A stretch of DNA of 64,000 nucleotides from Plectrocnemia conspersa (GCA_009617715.1 VTFK01000077.1:1-64000), one strand, 5' to 3'. Shown: positions 25,520-36,677, numbered from the stretch's first letter. Program-made: numbers and translations. Notes: generated by a model from the sequence alone, not told the origin.

Positions 25520-26045
25520 TGACTCAATAATTTTAAATATTGTCCATCTTGAGACGCTTATCATAGTAAAGTACTTTTTAAAAAACTACTCTTTGTTTGG
25601 AAAGGACGCGCGCTTGCCAATACATTTTACTTTGCGCTTAATACAATTGTTCTTCTATCCTTTAGTTACCAATCGCTCAACTTGTCATCTGGATTATTTA
25701 TATCAAGGCGTGAAAACATTTCTCCAAAAAGCGATAATATGAAATGCGGTTTCTTAAAGCTGACTCGAACCAGTATTATAAAATATGTGACACTGATAAA
25801 ATATGTGAGGGACATCAGTGGATCAAATTAAGAGAGTACAATTACGACAGATTTGAACTGTTGAACAGACATCACAGCTGACAAAAATAAAATTCGACAG
25901 CCAGTGACGACTCTCTGACTTTTAAAACTTGTCATTTTAATCCACCGCCTGATAGTGGCATCTATATAGTGGATTTTTACATATATGTTTAAAAAATAAA
26001 CGGTTACCAGATGGTTTGGCTATAAACTCACACCCCTTTAGCTTC
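25520..26045. other. gene-free stretch between two MITEs
   Basis: The 83-codon plus frame at 25,491-25,742 starts inside the hAT MITE end and is not a gene. Nothing else recognised. Confidence 0.55.
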
Positions 26046-26050
26046 AAAAC

Positions 26051-26256
26051 TATAGTCTATTTATTTTCAAGAGTCAGTGCGCAAGAACATTGTTTAACGC
26101 GTAATCATAACATGCTTTTAAATTTCTGCCCTGTGATTGGTCGTTCGCCGTAAGATCAATCGTTTCATTGAGAACGACCAAGCACAAGGCAGAAATTTAA
26201 GAGCACATTTTGATACGCGTTAAACAGTGTTAATAGAAAAAAATAAATAGACTATA
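26051..26256. mobile_element. palindromic MITE of about 206 bases
   Basis: Near-complete foldback structure. The outer arms are TATAGTCTATTTATTTT and its complement. Inner arms share TTGTTTAACGCGTA/TACGCGTTAAACA, TTTAAATTTCTGCC/GGCAGAAATTTAA and TTGGTCGTTC/GAACGACCAA, in mirrored order around a short loop near 26,158. TA sits at both edges, compatible with Tc1/mariner-type insertion, though the TA overlaps the repeat. A transcript could fold into an arm of about 85 base pairs. Confidence 0.75.
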
Positions 26257-26259
26257 ATT

Positions 26260-26815
26260 TGTAAGGTTAGTCCTTTAATAGTTTTTTAAGAAATATTTTC
26301 TAGTCTATGCTTCTCTAATATCCATCGTAATTTCAGAATATAAATATGCTAAATATAAAACTTTGGTAATACTCACAATACAACTATAACAAAGTAATAT
26401 TAAACTTAGTTATTGGTAAATTGAAACAACCAACTTTGACACAACAACCATGTACCAACTATCCGTAGTTTAATTAGTACTTGTAACAATGCTATTGACA
26501 CCTTATAACATATATTATAAATTGTAACAGCAAAGGCTATGAAAAGCTTTTATATTTACTAAATCATCTAAATTACCGTTATTAGAATAAACTAAGGTGA
26601 ATGAAATTATATGTGCAATAATACCATATATTGTAATAACATACATTCAACTATAAGCGTTAAATTGTATGTATAACTTGAATTATTTATTTTTTAATAC
26701 ATACACATGTATATAAATTAATTTATATACATGCTATGTAATATGTGCTTGACTCGTTATCATATAAACAAACAGTTAAAGCAAATTATAACGCTGCGAA
26801 ATATTATTACACGCT
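26260..26815. other. AT-rich gene-free stretch
   Basis: Nothing recognised. Confidence 0.5.
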
Positions 26816-26819
26816 TATA

Positions 26820-27290
26820 TCTCTCATGGAGGCCGTCTAATTATCATTGTTATCGTCTCGAAAATGAGATTGCCCAACCCATCCGGTCACATTGGATCCC
26901 GGGAAAGCGACTCGAGAAGATGATTAAATAGTAATTTAACGAATTACGTTACGTCAACAATGTAAACAATACGAGGCAATCCGACAACGGGAGCAATTCA
27001 ATAAAAATCCCATTAAGCGGCACGGAAGGCAGAACGTGTCGTGTTTTTCAGAAACGTTAAGATTCTTTGTTTCCTAATACATATACACCTATTTTTATCA
27101 TGTTGAAGCACGTATATTGTTGCGGTATTATGGTGGTTAGATATCGAATTCGAAATGAAGTTGGACGCAACACGTAGTTGAAAAATGTGATGTAAAGTGG
27201 ATAGACAACACGGGACGTGTACGAGGCAAAGATAAAAGGGAGTCGCGCTATAAGAGCAGAGAGAGAGAATATAACACCATCGATTTTCCT
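26820..27290. promoter_or_regulatory. CG-richer non-coding island
   Basis: Less AT-rich block with GATCCCGGGAAAGCGACTCG, several TAAT cores and an (AG)n-like patch at 27,255-27,268 (GAGA-type words). No coding signature. Confidence 0.25.
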
Positions 27291-27294
27291 CTCG

Positions 27295-28260
27295 TTTTTC
27301 TTCTTGTTGGCTTATAATGTAGCTTGGGGTCGCATTTTCGCAATTTGAATTCTAAATTAGACAAATTGTGTAATATAAGAAGTAAAACTTGGGGTGGAAA
27401 TATTCTGCGTCTATAAAAATAATTCGCAGTCTACTGAATGTATTGTTATGTAAATAAGGATAATTCAATTGTACTCTTAAATGTGCAACAAAAGGAGCGC
27501 ATTAAAAAGTAAGCCTCCCACTCAATTTAACTTTGAGTAATTAGTGTAAAATTAATATGTTATATAATCCGAAATTGTAGTGAGCCGTGGATTAGCACGA
27601 GAGTTTAAATTGTACTTATTTATTTAGGTTTTAATGAAATTTGAAACTAATTCCAAGATACAGTTGAGGCAATCAGCATAACTAAACAAAACTAATTGAA
27701 ATAAACCGCTGTGTCCTAATTTTTCAGATCGCAACAGCTCAGAATAATAATTAGAAGATTATTTACGAACGCAACTTTTAGCATAAATATTCGTTTACGA
27801 CTAATTTCGATCTTTGGTATTTATTTTGTTTATTTAGAATTTCTTATTTATTACTGTAAAATTTTTAATTGGAATATACAACAGTATAAATTTTAGGTCA
27901 TATTATAAGATAAGAAAGTTCACAAATACTATTAAAACGCTTTAGTATCAATTACGAGGTTTATTTTATTATACTAAAATATGTTAATCGCTTTACTGCA
28001 AATTGTTTACAATACATAATATTGTAACTATACTGTGAATTAAATTTGCGTGTTATTATAATATATAGTCGTCTAAATACCAAATATCTAAACAATTAGA
28101 AACAAAATAAGATAGTGCTATGTCTTATGTTTTTATACATATATATAATCACATAAGTTTTTTCAATACCACACTTCTATAATAATATGAATGTATATGC
28201 CAAGAAAAGTTATAAACAATTTCACGTCTGGTACAAATTGTATTAAAATTACTACTGTAA
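27295..28260. other. AT-rich gene-free stretch
   Basis: Nothing recognised. Confidence 0.5.
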
Positions 28261-28264
28261 CGGG

Positions 28265-28870
28265 GCAGTTTTGCACATTTTCCAAAAAAATTGCATTGTT
28301 TTTGAAAAATGCCCATAACTTTTTCCAAAAAAAATTTTCAGAGATATTGTTTTTAAAATATTTAAATAATTTATAAAATCAGTCTGTGGTTTTTTTTTCA
28401 GAAATGGCAACATAGTCTAAATTTAGGTAAAAATACATATTCCTTATTTATTTTTTTTTAAAAAAGTGCATCTTTTTTAATTTAAATATATTAAAAATCA
28501 TGTGGTTGCTTTTAAGCTTTTGGAGTTTTTACGCAAAAGCTGTGAAACTAATTTAAAACAAAAATTTCAGAGATATTTCTTTATAACCCGAAGTATTCAA
28601 ATATAAAAAAATCTGTGGTTCTCAATCTGTGTTTTTTTAAATTGCTTTGTATTTTTTTTTAAATGGCAACAGTCTAAATTTTGATAAAAAAATACATATG
28701 TATTTCTTATTTATTTTTTACAAACGGCTTGGTGCATATTTTTAATTGATATTTTTCAATAAATTAATTTATCGATGGTTTCTAATCTGTGGGGTTGCAT
28801 TTAAACTTTTTGGAGTTTTTACGCAAAAGCTGTGAAATCCGTATTCGTAATTGATGCATTTAAATAAATT
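28265..28870. repeat. degenerate direct-repeat array, period about 240-260 bases
   Basis: The same words recur in order. TTTCAGAGATATT appears near 28,335 and 28,565. TCTGTGG appears near 28,382, 28,611 and 28,786. GGCAACA(TA)GTCTAAATTT appears at about 28,407 and 28,664. TGGAGTTTTTACGCAAAAGC followed by TGTGAAA appears at about 28,520 and 28,810. Roughly two and a half units are present, ending beside the 23-bp hairpin and the piggyBac relic. It may be a minisatellite-like expansion in the 3' part of that transposon. Confidence 0.75.
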
Positions 28871-28877
28871 ACTTTAA

Positions 28878-28928
28878 CGATGGTTCTCAATCTATGTTGT
28901 TTTAGACAACATAGATTGAGAACCATCG
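28878..28928. repeat. perfect 23-bp inverted repeat with 5-base loop
   Basis: Left arm 28,878-28,900 and right arm 28,906-28,928 are exact reverse complements around TTTAG. The left arm contains GGTTCTCAATCT, a word that also appears in the direct-repeat array (about 28,617). The hairpin therefore looks like an inverted copy of that array's end. It sits exactly where the piggyBac reading frame loses similarity to the family. Confidence 0.9.
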
Positions 28929-29838
28929 GAAAGAATTATCGATAAGATAAAAAAAACTCGAAAAGAATTAAAGATACCACAATGTAGAAGATAGAAAAAT
29001 ACTTTTCTAGGCCACTTCAAAGTTTTCCTAAAGATCGGATTGTATGCAAGATATTGGTCTGCTAGATCAACGCCACTCATAAAATTGTTATAGTCCAATA
29101 TACATTGTAGTGTGTGGTACTGTCTATTTTACCACTATTTACTAATTTGGCATTGTGAATCATTGAGATCATTTGAATATTCCTTCAAATCTGTAGCAAT
29201 ATTTCTTCTTTTCTTTTGTGGCATGTTTCTCCACGTCTAAGTTTTATATATTTTTAAAAAATTTGGTAATCCTCAATTGGCTCTAATTGTTTTACAAATT
29301 CTTACTTTCTTAGCTAATAAAGTTGATGCTAATTTTACGCTGTTAAATTATCGGCATAAAGGTTGTACTTTTAAAGTTGTATTTTCTTAATTGGTGCCCT
29401 TTCCTGCATACAAACTAAAATTGCATATATATCCGGTTTTTGATAGATAAACGATTCTATTTAAAATACCATATTTTATAATGTTGCTGGAATTGCCTGT
29501 CCAACGACTTCGTTCCTTATTGAAAACAGTTATATATTGTCAAATAATAAACACATGTTTTGGGTTCACTCGCCCTTTTTTATGGGCCAAGGAGCAAGAT
29601 CAAGATCAGCAATAGTACAAAAAAATCAGGCCCACATGTTATATATGATTTTGATATAGTTAAATGAATAGAAGTGTAGAACCAAGATAGCTATAAAAAA
29701 ATAAGAGGTCAAGGGTCGGGTGCACTTCTCACATGCAAGACCAAAAAACCCACAAAGAGGATATACAACCATAAATTATTTTTTGTCTGCTGTCCTGCCT
29801 TTTCCCCCTGTGCATACGAGTCATCCGTGGCGAATGTG
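28929..29838 (-). mobile_element. decayed piggyBac transposon with 5' terminus preserved
   Basis: On the minus strand, 29,098-28,945 encodes MSGVDLADQYLAYNPIFRKT, LKWPRKVFFYLLHCGIFNSF and the residues joining them. This fits the C-terminal piggyBac transposase signature (MGGVDxxDQ...RKxxKWxxKxFFHLLDxxxxN). Earlier parts of the protein occur upstream in the right order: LSKTGYICNFSLYAGKG (about 29,390-29,450) and LLAKKVRICKTIRAN plus GLP (about 29,270-29,330). The 5' end is visible as TTAA (29,839-29,842) followed on the minus strand by CACATTCGCCACGGATGAC, a piggyBac-like terminus. At about 0.9 kb, it has lost most of the usual length of over 2 kb. Stops and frameshifts make it inactive. Confidence 0.9.
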
Positions 29839-29849
29839 TTAACTTTGGT

Positions 29850-30770
29850 AAAATTTGGTCAAATAATTAACTAATCCTTGGTTAAGATACTGTTAGCTTG
29901 ACATCACTTAGTTTTTCTTTGATTGTTTACTACTATATGTTATATATATATATCAAGAAAAGACAAATTTAATTGATTATTTTTATTTTCCGATTTATAA
30001 ATTGTTTAGCTTTATATGAAAAAATATTGAAAATTTCAATATTTGATTGTCAATGTATTTTTATTTATTCTCACTCAAGTGTATTTCCATTATTGATTGT
30101 AGACGACACACATATTTTCTTCAAGTATTCAATACAATGACACAAATCCTTTTAGAGCAAATGCGAGGCCCGAATTAACTAATATTTTAAAGACCCTTCA
30201 AAATCGATAAAAAATATCAAGACAATAAAATCAATGGTATTAAATATTCATTCGATTATAAAATTAAATTATTTGATAAAAACGCGCTGTTACATTAGAA
30301 AATTTGGTTATTATTTCAGACTTAATGTCGATCGTAGAAAATTTTTTTTTTTCAGAACACTAAATAATATTTTACTTTATGCTACAATCACAAAGTTAAA
30401 AAAACACAATCGCTGTGTTTAGAAATCATAATGGAAATATTTATTTTTAATTCCGCTGGTTTTGTAATGAAATTAAAATTTGTGTTTCTAAATATGCTTC
30501 AGCAGTATTAGTTCTTTTACAATTTCGTCACAGCTTTTCCAATGGTTCGTTTGGTCATTAATTTCATGTAGAAGCTAATTGTCGATTTATATTATCAAAG
30601 TTGTCTATTTTCCATTAAATATAATTGCTTATACATTTTTGTTCATAACGCACTATAATTATTATGTAAATAATAATTGAATTTACAAGTTATATTTTAC
30701 CCCAAATTTCACAACAAATAAATATTGAGGACTAATATTAAGACCATCATTATAATTTAAATTTAAAACA
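29850..30770. other. AT-rich gene-free stretch
   Basis: Nothing recognised. Confidence 0.5.
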
Positions 30771-30774
30771 AAGT

Positions 30775-30835
30775 CAGTGGATTTCAGAGGGTTTAATCAA
30801 ACATGCAGTGGGCTTCAAAGGGTTTAATCAAAAAC
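30775..30835. repeat. two-copy tandem repeat, period 31 bases
   Basis: CAGTGG(A/G)(T/C)TTCA(G/A)AGGGTTTAATCAAA occurs twice head to tail. No coding or mobile signature. Confidence 0.8.
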
Positions 30836-30959
30836 CAAAATTAATATTCGAAGCGGTTACATAAGTCTAAAATATTTTCTATGGAACTTATAATTAGAGG
30901 TATGCTGTATAAGATTTATGTCAAATAAATAGATAATTACAGACTTTAATTATTACATC

Positions 30960-31620
30960 GGGAAAATATTTTACGCGGTATTGAGTGTTCACTATTTAAT
31001 AAAACAACATAGCTTCTACTTTTAAGTATGGACGTATCAGGCGTAACAGATTATCATGGGTTTTGTATTTGTATAGTTTATGAATTAAACCGCCATGCCA
31101 TACTGTGTTGAAAGCTTTTTTTTTCATATTAAAATTAGCGCATATATGCTTCGTGAAACTATTAAGTTGATGTGTTGTCAAGTGGTTTTTGTGAAAGCCA
31201 AACTGTTCGTTTATAATTTTATTCCTGAACGATTCTTTTAAACGTATAATTTTTAACTAAAAAAAATTGTTTGTGACTTTTTTATTAAATGAATTTTAGC
31301 GTTTTTCCAAATGGTTGGAGATACCAATAAAATAGGCAGGCGTTAAATATGTTTGTTAAGTAAGGAATGAAAATTCCTGGAAGGTGTTTAATTAACGTAT
31401 TATCTAATCTGTCAATTTCAAGTTTTTAATGACTTTTAAAATCTTCTGTGAGCTTATGCTTAGCTTCGCGAATTGAATCCTTATCAACAGTAGATTTTTT
31501 TTCTTACGATCTATTTACTTCGTTTTTAGTTTTAGAGTGTTTCAAATTTTTAGTGTAAATAGAAAAAGCGTCAGCTAACATCTCTCACTTGTCCTAATCC
31601 GTGTCAGTTTTTAACAGCGG
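30960..31620 (-). mobile_element. jockey-like retrotransposon relic (RT domain fragment)
   Basis: The minus strand contains HQLNSFTKHICANFNMKKK followed by AFNTVWHGGLIHKLYKYKT and LLRLIRPYLK. This is the RT segment of jockey-type elements (HSTxHQLxRLTExI ... SKAFDxVWHxGLIxKL ... LxRLIxSYL). A short deletion has removed residues just before AFNTVWH, including the usual catalytic DVSK region. Upstream (about 31,270-31,575) are LTNIFNACL and further pieces that align with the relic at 14.2-14.5 kb. A second copy of the RT part is at 50.56-50.81 kb. All three lie on the minus strand. Frameshifts show it is dead. Confidence 0.87.
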
Positions 31621-31629
31621 AATTGACAA

Positions 31630-32090
31630 GCTAATTGCGAAATTGACAAAAAATATCTAGATAAATATTTTTAAATTTGTTTTGGTATAAATATATCTTT
31701 ATTATGTAATCTGTTCAGTATGAGAGCTATTACTAATAATTTTGTATTACGTTATTAGGGCTCTTAAATTAATGCATGTATAAAAAATGTAAACTTTTAA
31801 ACATATATCTATGTTATATAAGTATAAACAATACATACTGTATAATAAGAAAGTTTGATTTTTAATATTTTTTGGACTTTTTTCGCAAAATTTTGCATTT
31901 TATTAAGAGATTGTGTTCAAAATTGTGTTAAGACAAGGGAGATATTGTATATTAAAATAAAGAGGAAAAAAATATGGATATTTTTTATACAGAGTTTAAC
32001 CATTTTGGACCTTATCTTGTATATTTTAAAATAATTTAATATTAAGACAAGTATTTTGCGAACGTAATATATTTTTCAGTTTTAAAACAA
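31630..32090. other. AT-rich gene-free stretch
   Basis: Nothing recognised. Confidence 0.5.
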
Positions 32091-32159
32091 CCTATGTTTA
32101 TTGATTTTTACCATTTCCACACTTTTTCTTTGCGAATAATATTTCGTTCACCTTTGTAT

Positions 32160-32530
32160 AAACGTATATATACAGTGAATGTGCACAGTTTCACGGAAGT
32201 TCGGTCCAAATGCGCAATCGTATTGTCCGAACGTGTTCAGGTGGAAAAATCACCCGTGAAAGTTATAAAGCGTAACGAACTACTAATACACTCGTCCCTT
32301 TACCTCGAATGTGATAAACCTTTTTTCCCTCTTGCTTCTCTCACCCTAGCCGGTTGCAAAAATGTTCGCGTGGATGTAGATAAAAAGTGAATGCCGTAGA
32401 GCAGATAAGATTACTTCTACGAGATGTTTAGCTCTACTTATCCCTATACAGTGTGAAATATAGCGAAGGGAGAAAAGAATAAGGGAGCTTTCTTTCCCGC
32501 AGCGCACGAACGGCGGACGAACAGTCTTCA
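32160..32530. promoter_or_regulatory. CG-richer non-coding island
   Basis: Less AT-rich block partly covered by a 98-codon plus frame (32,094-32,390). I recognise no domain in that frame, and it begins in plain AT-rich DNA, so I do not call it a gene. Candidate constrained element. Confidence 0.25.
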
Positions 32531-32539
32531 GGTCTTAAA

Positions 32540-33000
32540 AACTCGCAATATTGTTGCTACAAATTGTATCGAATTCGATCAATTCCTCTACAAACCCAAT
32601 AAAAATTGAATGAAATAAACGCCTTATGACTTTGAGAAAATTCACTTAATTTTAAATGATTTTCAAATTATACTGTAATTTGATGAATAAAATTAATTTA
32701 CCTTCATCTATAATTTTAATATTTTACATCTCCGTCTATCTCATTAAATTATATTATTGCTATTGAATTACACGAGACTTATTAAGACAAAGGTTGAAGT
32801 TCATTATATGTGAATGTACTAAGCATAGAGTTTAAAATTATGTAATTTAAATTTAATTTGCTTTGAGTTCCATAACGCCATTTTATATTTTCTTGACAAC
32901 TTAATGGTTGTTAATATTTTTATTTATAATAAAGAATACAGTAAACTAATTCAATCGAATTTTAAAAAAAAGGAAATTCAATAACTGTTTTAATATATTA
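32540..33000. other. AT-rich gene-free stretch
   Basis: Nothing recognised. Confidence 0.5.
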
Positions 33001-33004
33001 TTGT

Positions 33005-33440
33005 AATTAACTTTCTGTCTTTCACTGAAACGGTGAAAAAATCGCTTGATAAGAAAATACAAGTAGACGTCGTATATACGGTTTTTATAAGGCATTTGAC
33101 AAGGTTTTTTATGGATTTATTAGTAAAAAACATAGTTAAACCTCGGTTGCTCGGATAATTTAAGTCGGTTATTCTTAAGTTATTTGAGCGTAACTTAAAG
33201 CGGCTGATTGCCGAAAGAATAATTTACCTTTTGGTGATTCCTCATGAGCCCAACATTGCTCTTTACATTTTTTTTAATAATTATCTAAATACAGCAGTGA
33301 CAAATTAATATTTTCTTGTGTATGCAAATGGTTTTAAATTATTTAATTTTTCCTACGATCTCGATGGTAATGTTTTGACTAGAAATTCCATTATTTTTAT
33401 TACTGTTTTTTTTTCAATATAGTAGCATAGTTTTTAAAAA
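33005..33440 (+). mobile_element. non-LTR retrotransposon reverse-transcriptase relic (catalytic core)
   Basis: The plus strand reads ETVKKSLDKKIQVDVVYT, then after a frameshift FYKAFDKVFYGFI, then NLGCSDNLSRLFLSYLS, VIPHEPNIALYIFFNNYLN and FLVYANGFKLF. These correspond in order to the RT core: QVDVIYTDFSKAFDxVxHxxL, LGFSxxLLxWLxSYL, GVPQGSxLGPLLFxxFIND and LLYADDxKLF. The catalytic YADD is changed to YANG, and stops interrupt the frame, so it cannot encode an active enzyme. It lies on the opposite strand to the jockey family at 14, 31 and 50 kb and looks like a different family. Confidence 0.87.
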
Positions 33441-33449
33441 TGAAATACG

Positions 33450-34340
33450 AAATCTTTTTTAAAATGTCTAATGATTAATAAATGTGGTTTTTTATATTAT
33501 TAAAGGATATAGTATGAGGTTCAGTAATGCATAGATTAAGTATTTAGTAAGTCATTGATATATTTTTACCTGTAAATACAAGCAAGCCAACAGTATAATT
33601 AAAAGAAATAGACAATACCTTTTATAGTGTAATAAAATTGCTGGTGGGTGATTTTCTGTATTTCATCGTCCAGCTTTTTAGTTAAATAAACCAATTTTAG
33701 ACCTATTTTTTTAAAAGCTTTAAAAATAAAAAAAGGAATTAGTATCAGTAGAAGATCGGCCATCAAAAATGAAAAATCCCATAATACTGTAATAAATAGT
33801 TGGTACCAAAATACGCAATTTTTTCATTACTGATCTTTTTATATTGAAAGCTCCAGTGATAACGTGAAGTTAAAGAAAAAATATTGTTGCACACTAAACC
33901 AACTAAGCTAAGATAATTTGCTCAACAATTGTTTTTAGTATCTTATGCCTAAAACAAACATTTTTAATATATCTACATAAGATACATATTTCACGTGGAT
34001 ATTTTAAAAAACTTTCAGTTTATAAAATATACATTATTCGCGAATTTCAGAACTTTTCATTTGGAAAGTTCCGCCGAATAGTTTTCAAAATTTTGTAACA
34101 AACTGGTTCGGCACATTGAAAAACGTTATAAAGTTTTCTCAAAAACTATTAAATTTTTTTTTATCTGCTAGTGTCATAATAGCATATTGATTCTTTTATA
34201 TTTTTGATACGTTGTTTTAATCATACTTTATAAAAAATATTTATTATAAATATTTGAAATCTTGAAATTTCCTGCTAGAGAGAAAAATAAAGCTAAATTA
34301 AAAGATCCATACATATAATGCTAGAGAAAACAAGAGATAA
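33450..34340. other. AT-rich gene-free stretch
   Basis: Probably includes unrecognisable 3' remains of the RT relic just upstream. Nothing else seen. Confidence 0.5.
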
Positions 34341-34356
34341 AACAACAAACCCAACA

Positions 34357-34407
34357 TGAAGCGTCTTACCTTGATACAAGTGTATATAAAAGAATAGTGA
34401 CGCTTCA
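34357..34407. promoter_or_regulatory. TATA-box-like site framed by a 9-bp inverted repeat
   Basis: TATATAAAAG at 34,383-34,392 fits a strong TATA box. It is bracketed by TGAAGCGTC (34,357-34,365) and its exact complement GACGCTTCA (34,399-34,407). It lies 24 bases upstream of the ATG at 34,416. In AT-rich DNA a TATA-like word is cheap; the flanking inverted repeat and the short frame downstream make it worth noting. Confidence 0.3.
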
Positions 34408-34415
34408 CCTAAAAC

Positions 34416-34574
34416 ATGAGATTGTGGCATTTAATAATGATAAGAGTTGTTCTATTTTCATTTTTCTTATTCATTCACTCTGAGCATCGGGTGTTGGGAT
34501 ATCGGCATAGATTGTGTACCTCTGAATCAGATAGTTCGCGAGTCGCATTAACCTTCCATTGTGATAGTCCATAA
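34416..34574 (+). CDS. putative 52-residue secreted peptide frame (unrecognised)
   Basis: An ATG at 34,416, preceded by AAAAC, opens a 52-codon frame ending in TAA at 34,572-34,574. The first 20-25 residues look like a signal peptide: a basic start (MRLWHLIMIR) and the hydrophobic run VVLFSFFLFI. The rest (from about residue 28) is short and polar with two cysteines. A TATA-like box lies 24 bases upstream, which leaves very little room for a 5' UTR. I recognise no family. It could be a small neuropeptide-like or gland peptide, the first exon of a longer gene, or chance. No splice donor is obvious. Confidence 0.22.
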   Translation: MRLWHLIMIRVVLFSFFLFIHSEHRVLGYRHRLCTSESDSSRVALTFHCDSP

Positions 34575-34599
34575 TGGCCAGACATAATAGAATGCCACG

Positions 34600-34840
34600 G
34601 CCGAAAGGGTAATGATTCTTATTTTTTTTAGTCGGCTGCGCCCCTAAAGGCCCTCAGAGGCCCCAGCCCGTGGGCCTCCGATGAATGGATGCGACACCCC
34701 TTTGTCTCCGTACTTTTCCATTATACGGGACGATGGCAAAACGACGTCAGATGAATCTAACAGTTTAGAACGAGTTTCCGACTCGGTGGTCGATTACGGC
34801 CGTTTGTTTATTGACCGAAAATTTTCCACTATGTAAAATA
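34600..34840. promoter_or_regulatory. CG-rich island with unassigned short frames
   Basis: The densest G+C patch of the middle of the window, with GGCCCTCAGAGGCCCC and GCCCGTGGGCC. A 51-codon plus frame starts at 34,681 and ends at 34,836, and a pyrimidine-rich stretch ending in TAG (34,622-34,631) resembles a splice acceptor. Neither is supported by a known protein. It is either a regulatory island or an exon of the short gene suggested at 34,416. Confidence 0.25.
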
Positions 34841-34849
34841 TACTCATCT

Positions 34850-36270
34850 TGTGCAAAGGTAGAAAATGTATAACTTGATAAAAAAATCTTGTGTTAATCT
34901 GTCCAAGTAAAATCTTGCAAATGGGACACTAGTCGTATATAATATAACAAAACATATTTTTTAAATCATAATATGTATACATACATACTTATTTATATTA
35001 ATTATAAAATATAGTACAGTAATTAAAGTCCATAACGTATTATTTACAATTTTATAAGCGATGCCAGTTGCAGTACGTTTATTTTTAGTTACTCAAATAT
35101 ACTGTATATACAAAACTAAATTAACTTAATGTTTCTGATACTACTTTGATCTGTTTTTATTTTTTATTAATAATTTTAATTATGAATATGTTAGATTAGG
35201 TTTATTATATGATATAAAACCGATTATGATATTATTTTTATACACATATATATTTTTTTATATTAAATATACCGTGAAAATTTGGTGTTCTTCATGTTAA
35301 AATCCAATTTTGCGCTGATATAATACATAAAGCTGATTTTAAAAATTCGGTACGGGATGATATATAAACGTAATATTTTCTTTTTTTCCACTTGAACTGC
35401 GCGGAAATTTCCGCGTAATGTAATATGAAAATTTTTAACATTTTACTCTTTGTAAATTGACTGAAAAAATAATGGCTTTGCTCTCGAACAGATTTTGCGT
35501 CGGACGGTATAATATTAGGCTGTGGGTTTCTGGATTAAAATTATGAAAAAATATATCTCAAAATAAGTTGATGTAATTACTTTTTAATAAATATGAATCT
35601 GAAAAATATATAACTACCATATTAGATGTTACCCATTACTTTATAAGTAAGTCATAAAAATACTGTGAGAGATCAATCGTAAATTTTCAAATTGCTTTCC
35701 ATCATTTTAGCAATATATTTTATGTGCAATACTTTCACATTACTGTTTTAAAATGTAGCAACATTAAAAAATGTGGTTACTTAGAATTCGGATTCTCAGC
35801 TCTTTTTAAATATTTATTCTTTAAATTCTAGAAATATGCTTACATAATAAAATATTTAAACATTTTTATTGTAATTTGATGTATTAAAAATATACATAAT
35901 AAATTTATTTGCCGTTCTTTCCATAACCCAATTTTGCTGCTATTTAATTCAACATATGACTCATTACAATCATAATTAATATTAATATTATAATTTTGTA
36001 AGTCATTACATCTTCAGAAAATTAACCAGACTGTAATTGAACTTTACATTACAACAGATATAGTTTTAGTAAATACATTTAAATTTGATTGTAAGTTAAA
36101 GTATTTCTTTAATAGTTTTTCACTAAGCAACATTGTGGTTTTAAGACACATTCCAAAATACACGGTCGGTTATAGTTGATGTTTCACTCAATAACTCATT
36201 TATTAGATTTATTATTTATATGTATGTATTATATATGCTTATACTTTTTTCATCTTTAACGATTCTTGGA
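34850..36270. other. AT-rich gene-free stretch
   Basis: Nothing recognised except a perfect 16-bp palindrome CGCGGAAATTTCCGCG at 35,400-35,415. Confidence 0.5.
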
Positions 36271-36279
36271 AAAGAAATT

Positions 36280-36560
36280 CCTAACTACGCGATGACAATT
36301 CAATTTCGTTCCAGGTCACCGGTATGACGGTGGAATTAAATTATTCCCTACAATACGTAATTGAACTTTGCCGTTGGATAGACATAGATAGTAAAAATGC
36401 TAGACAGTATCGCCGAGACGGTCTCTTTGAAAATGAAATTCATTTAACCCAATTTCCCCGCGTTTTTCCGCTGCAGTTTTTCTTTTGAACGTAATAAACG
36501 AAAACCGACCGACCGCTTTTTCGAGTGGACCGAAGAGATCGGAGCTTTGGGACCTGTCCA
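36280..36560. promoter_or_regulatory. CG-richer non-coding island just upstream of the recursive splice-like site
   Basis: A less AT-rich block with CGCGTTTTTCCGCTGCAG and ACCGACCGACCGC words. No coding signature. It ends about 100 bases before the CAG|GTAAG sequence at 36.67 kb. Confidence 0.25.
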
Positions 36561-36661
36561 AATATTTATCTACAAGATTTTATTAAGCCTCGTGTTTTCT
36601 TGTATTTTATTATGTAATCACGTCTTAGGTATGGCCTATGAAAACATATTTAAATGTATTT

Positions 36662-36677
36662 ATTTTTTTCAGGTAAG
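36662..36677 (+). other. zero-length-exon (recursive) splice-site sequence
   Basis: A pyrimidine tract and CAG are followed directly by GTAAG: ATTTTTTTCAG|GTAAG, with the junction between 36,672 and 36,673. This joins a good 3' splice acceptor to a good 5' donor. It is the arrangement of ratcheting points that let very long insect introns be removed in steps. It is the only such combination with a strong pyrimidine tract that I found on either strand. If functional, the window lies within a long intron of a plus-strand gene. Confidence 0.4.

Noticed and set aside
27425..27450. CTACTGAATGTAT, resembling part of miR-iab-4
   Set aside because: Only a partial match and no hairpin partner nearby.
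30960..31181. Functional reverse-transcriptase gene
   Set aside because: The region before the AFNTVWH box is deleted and frameshifts separate the remaining motifs.
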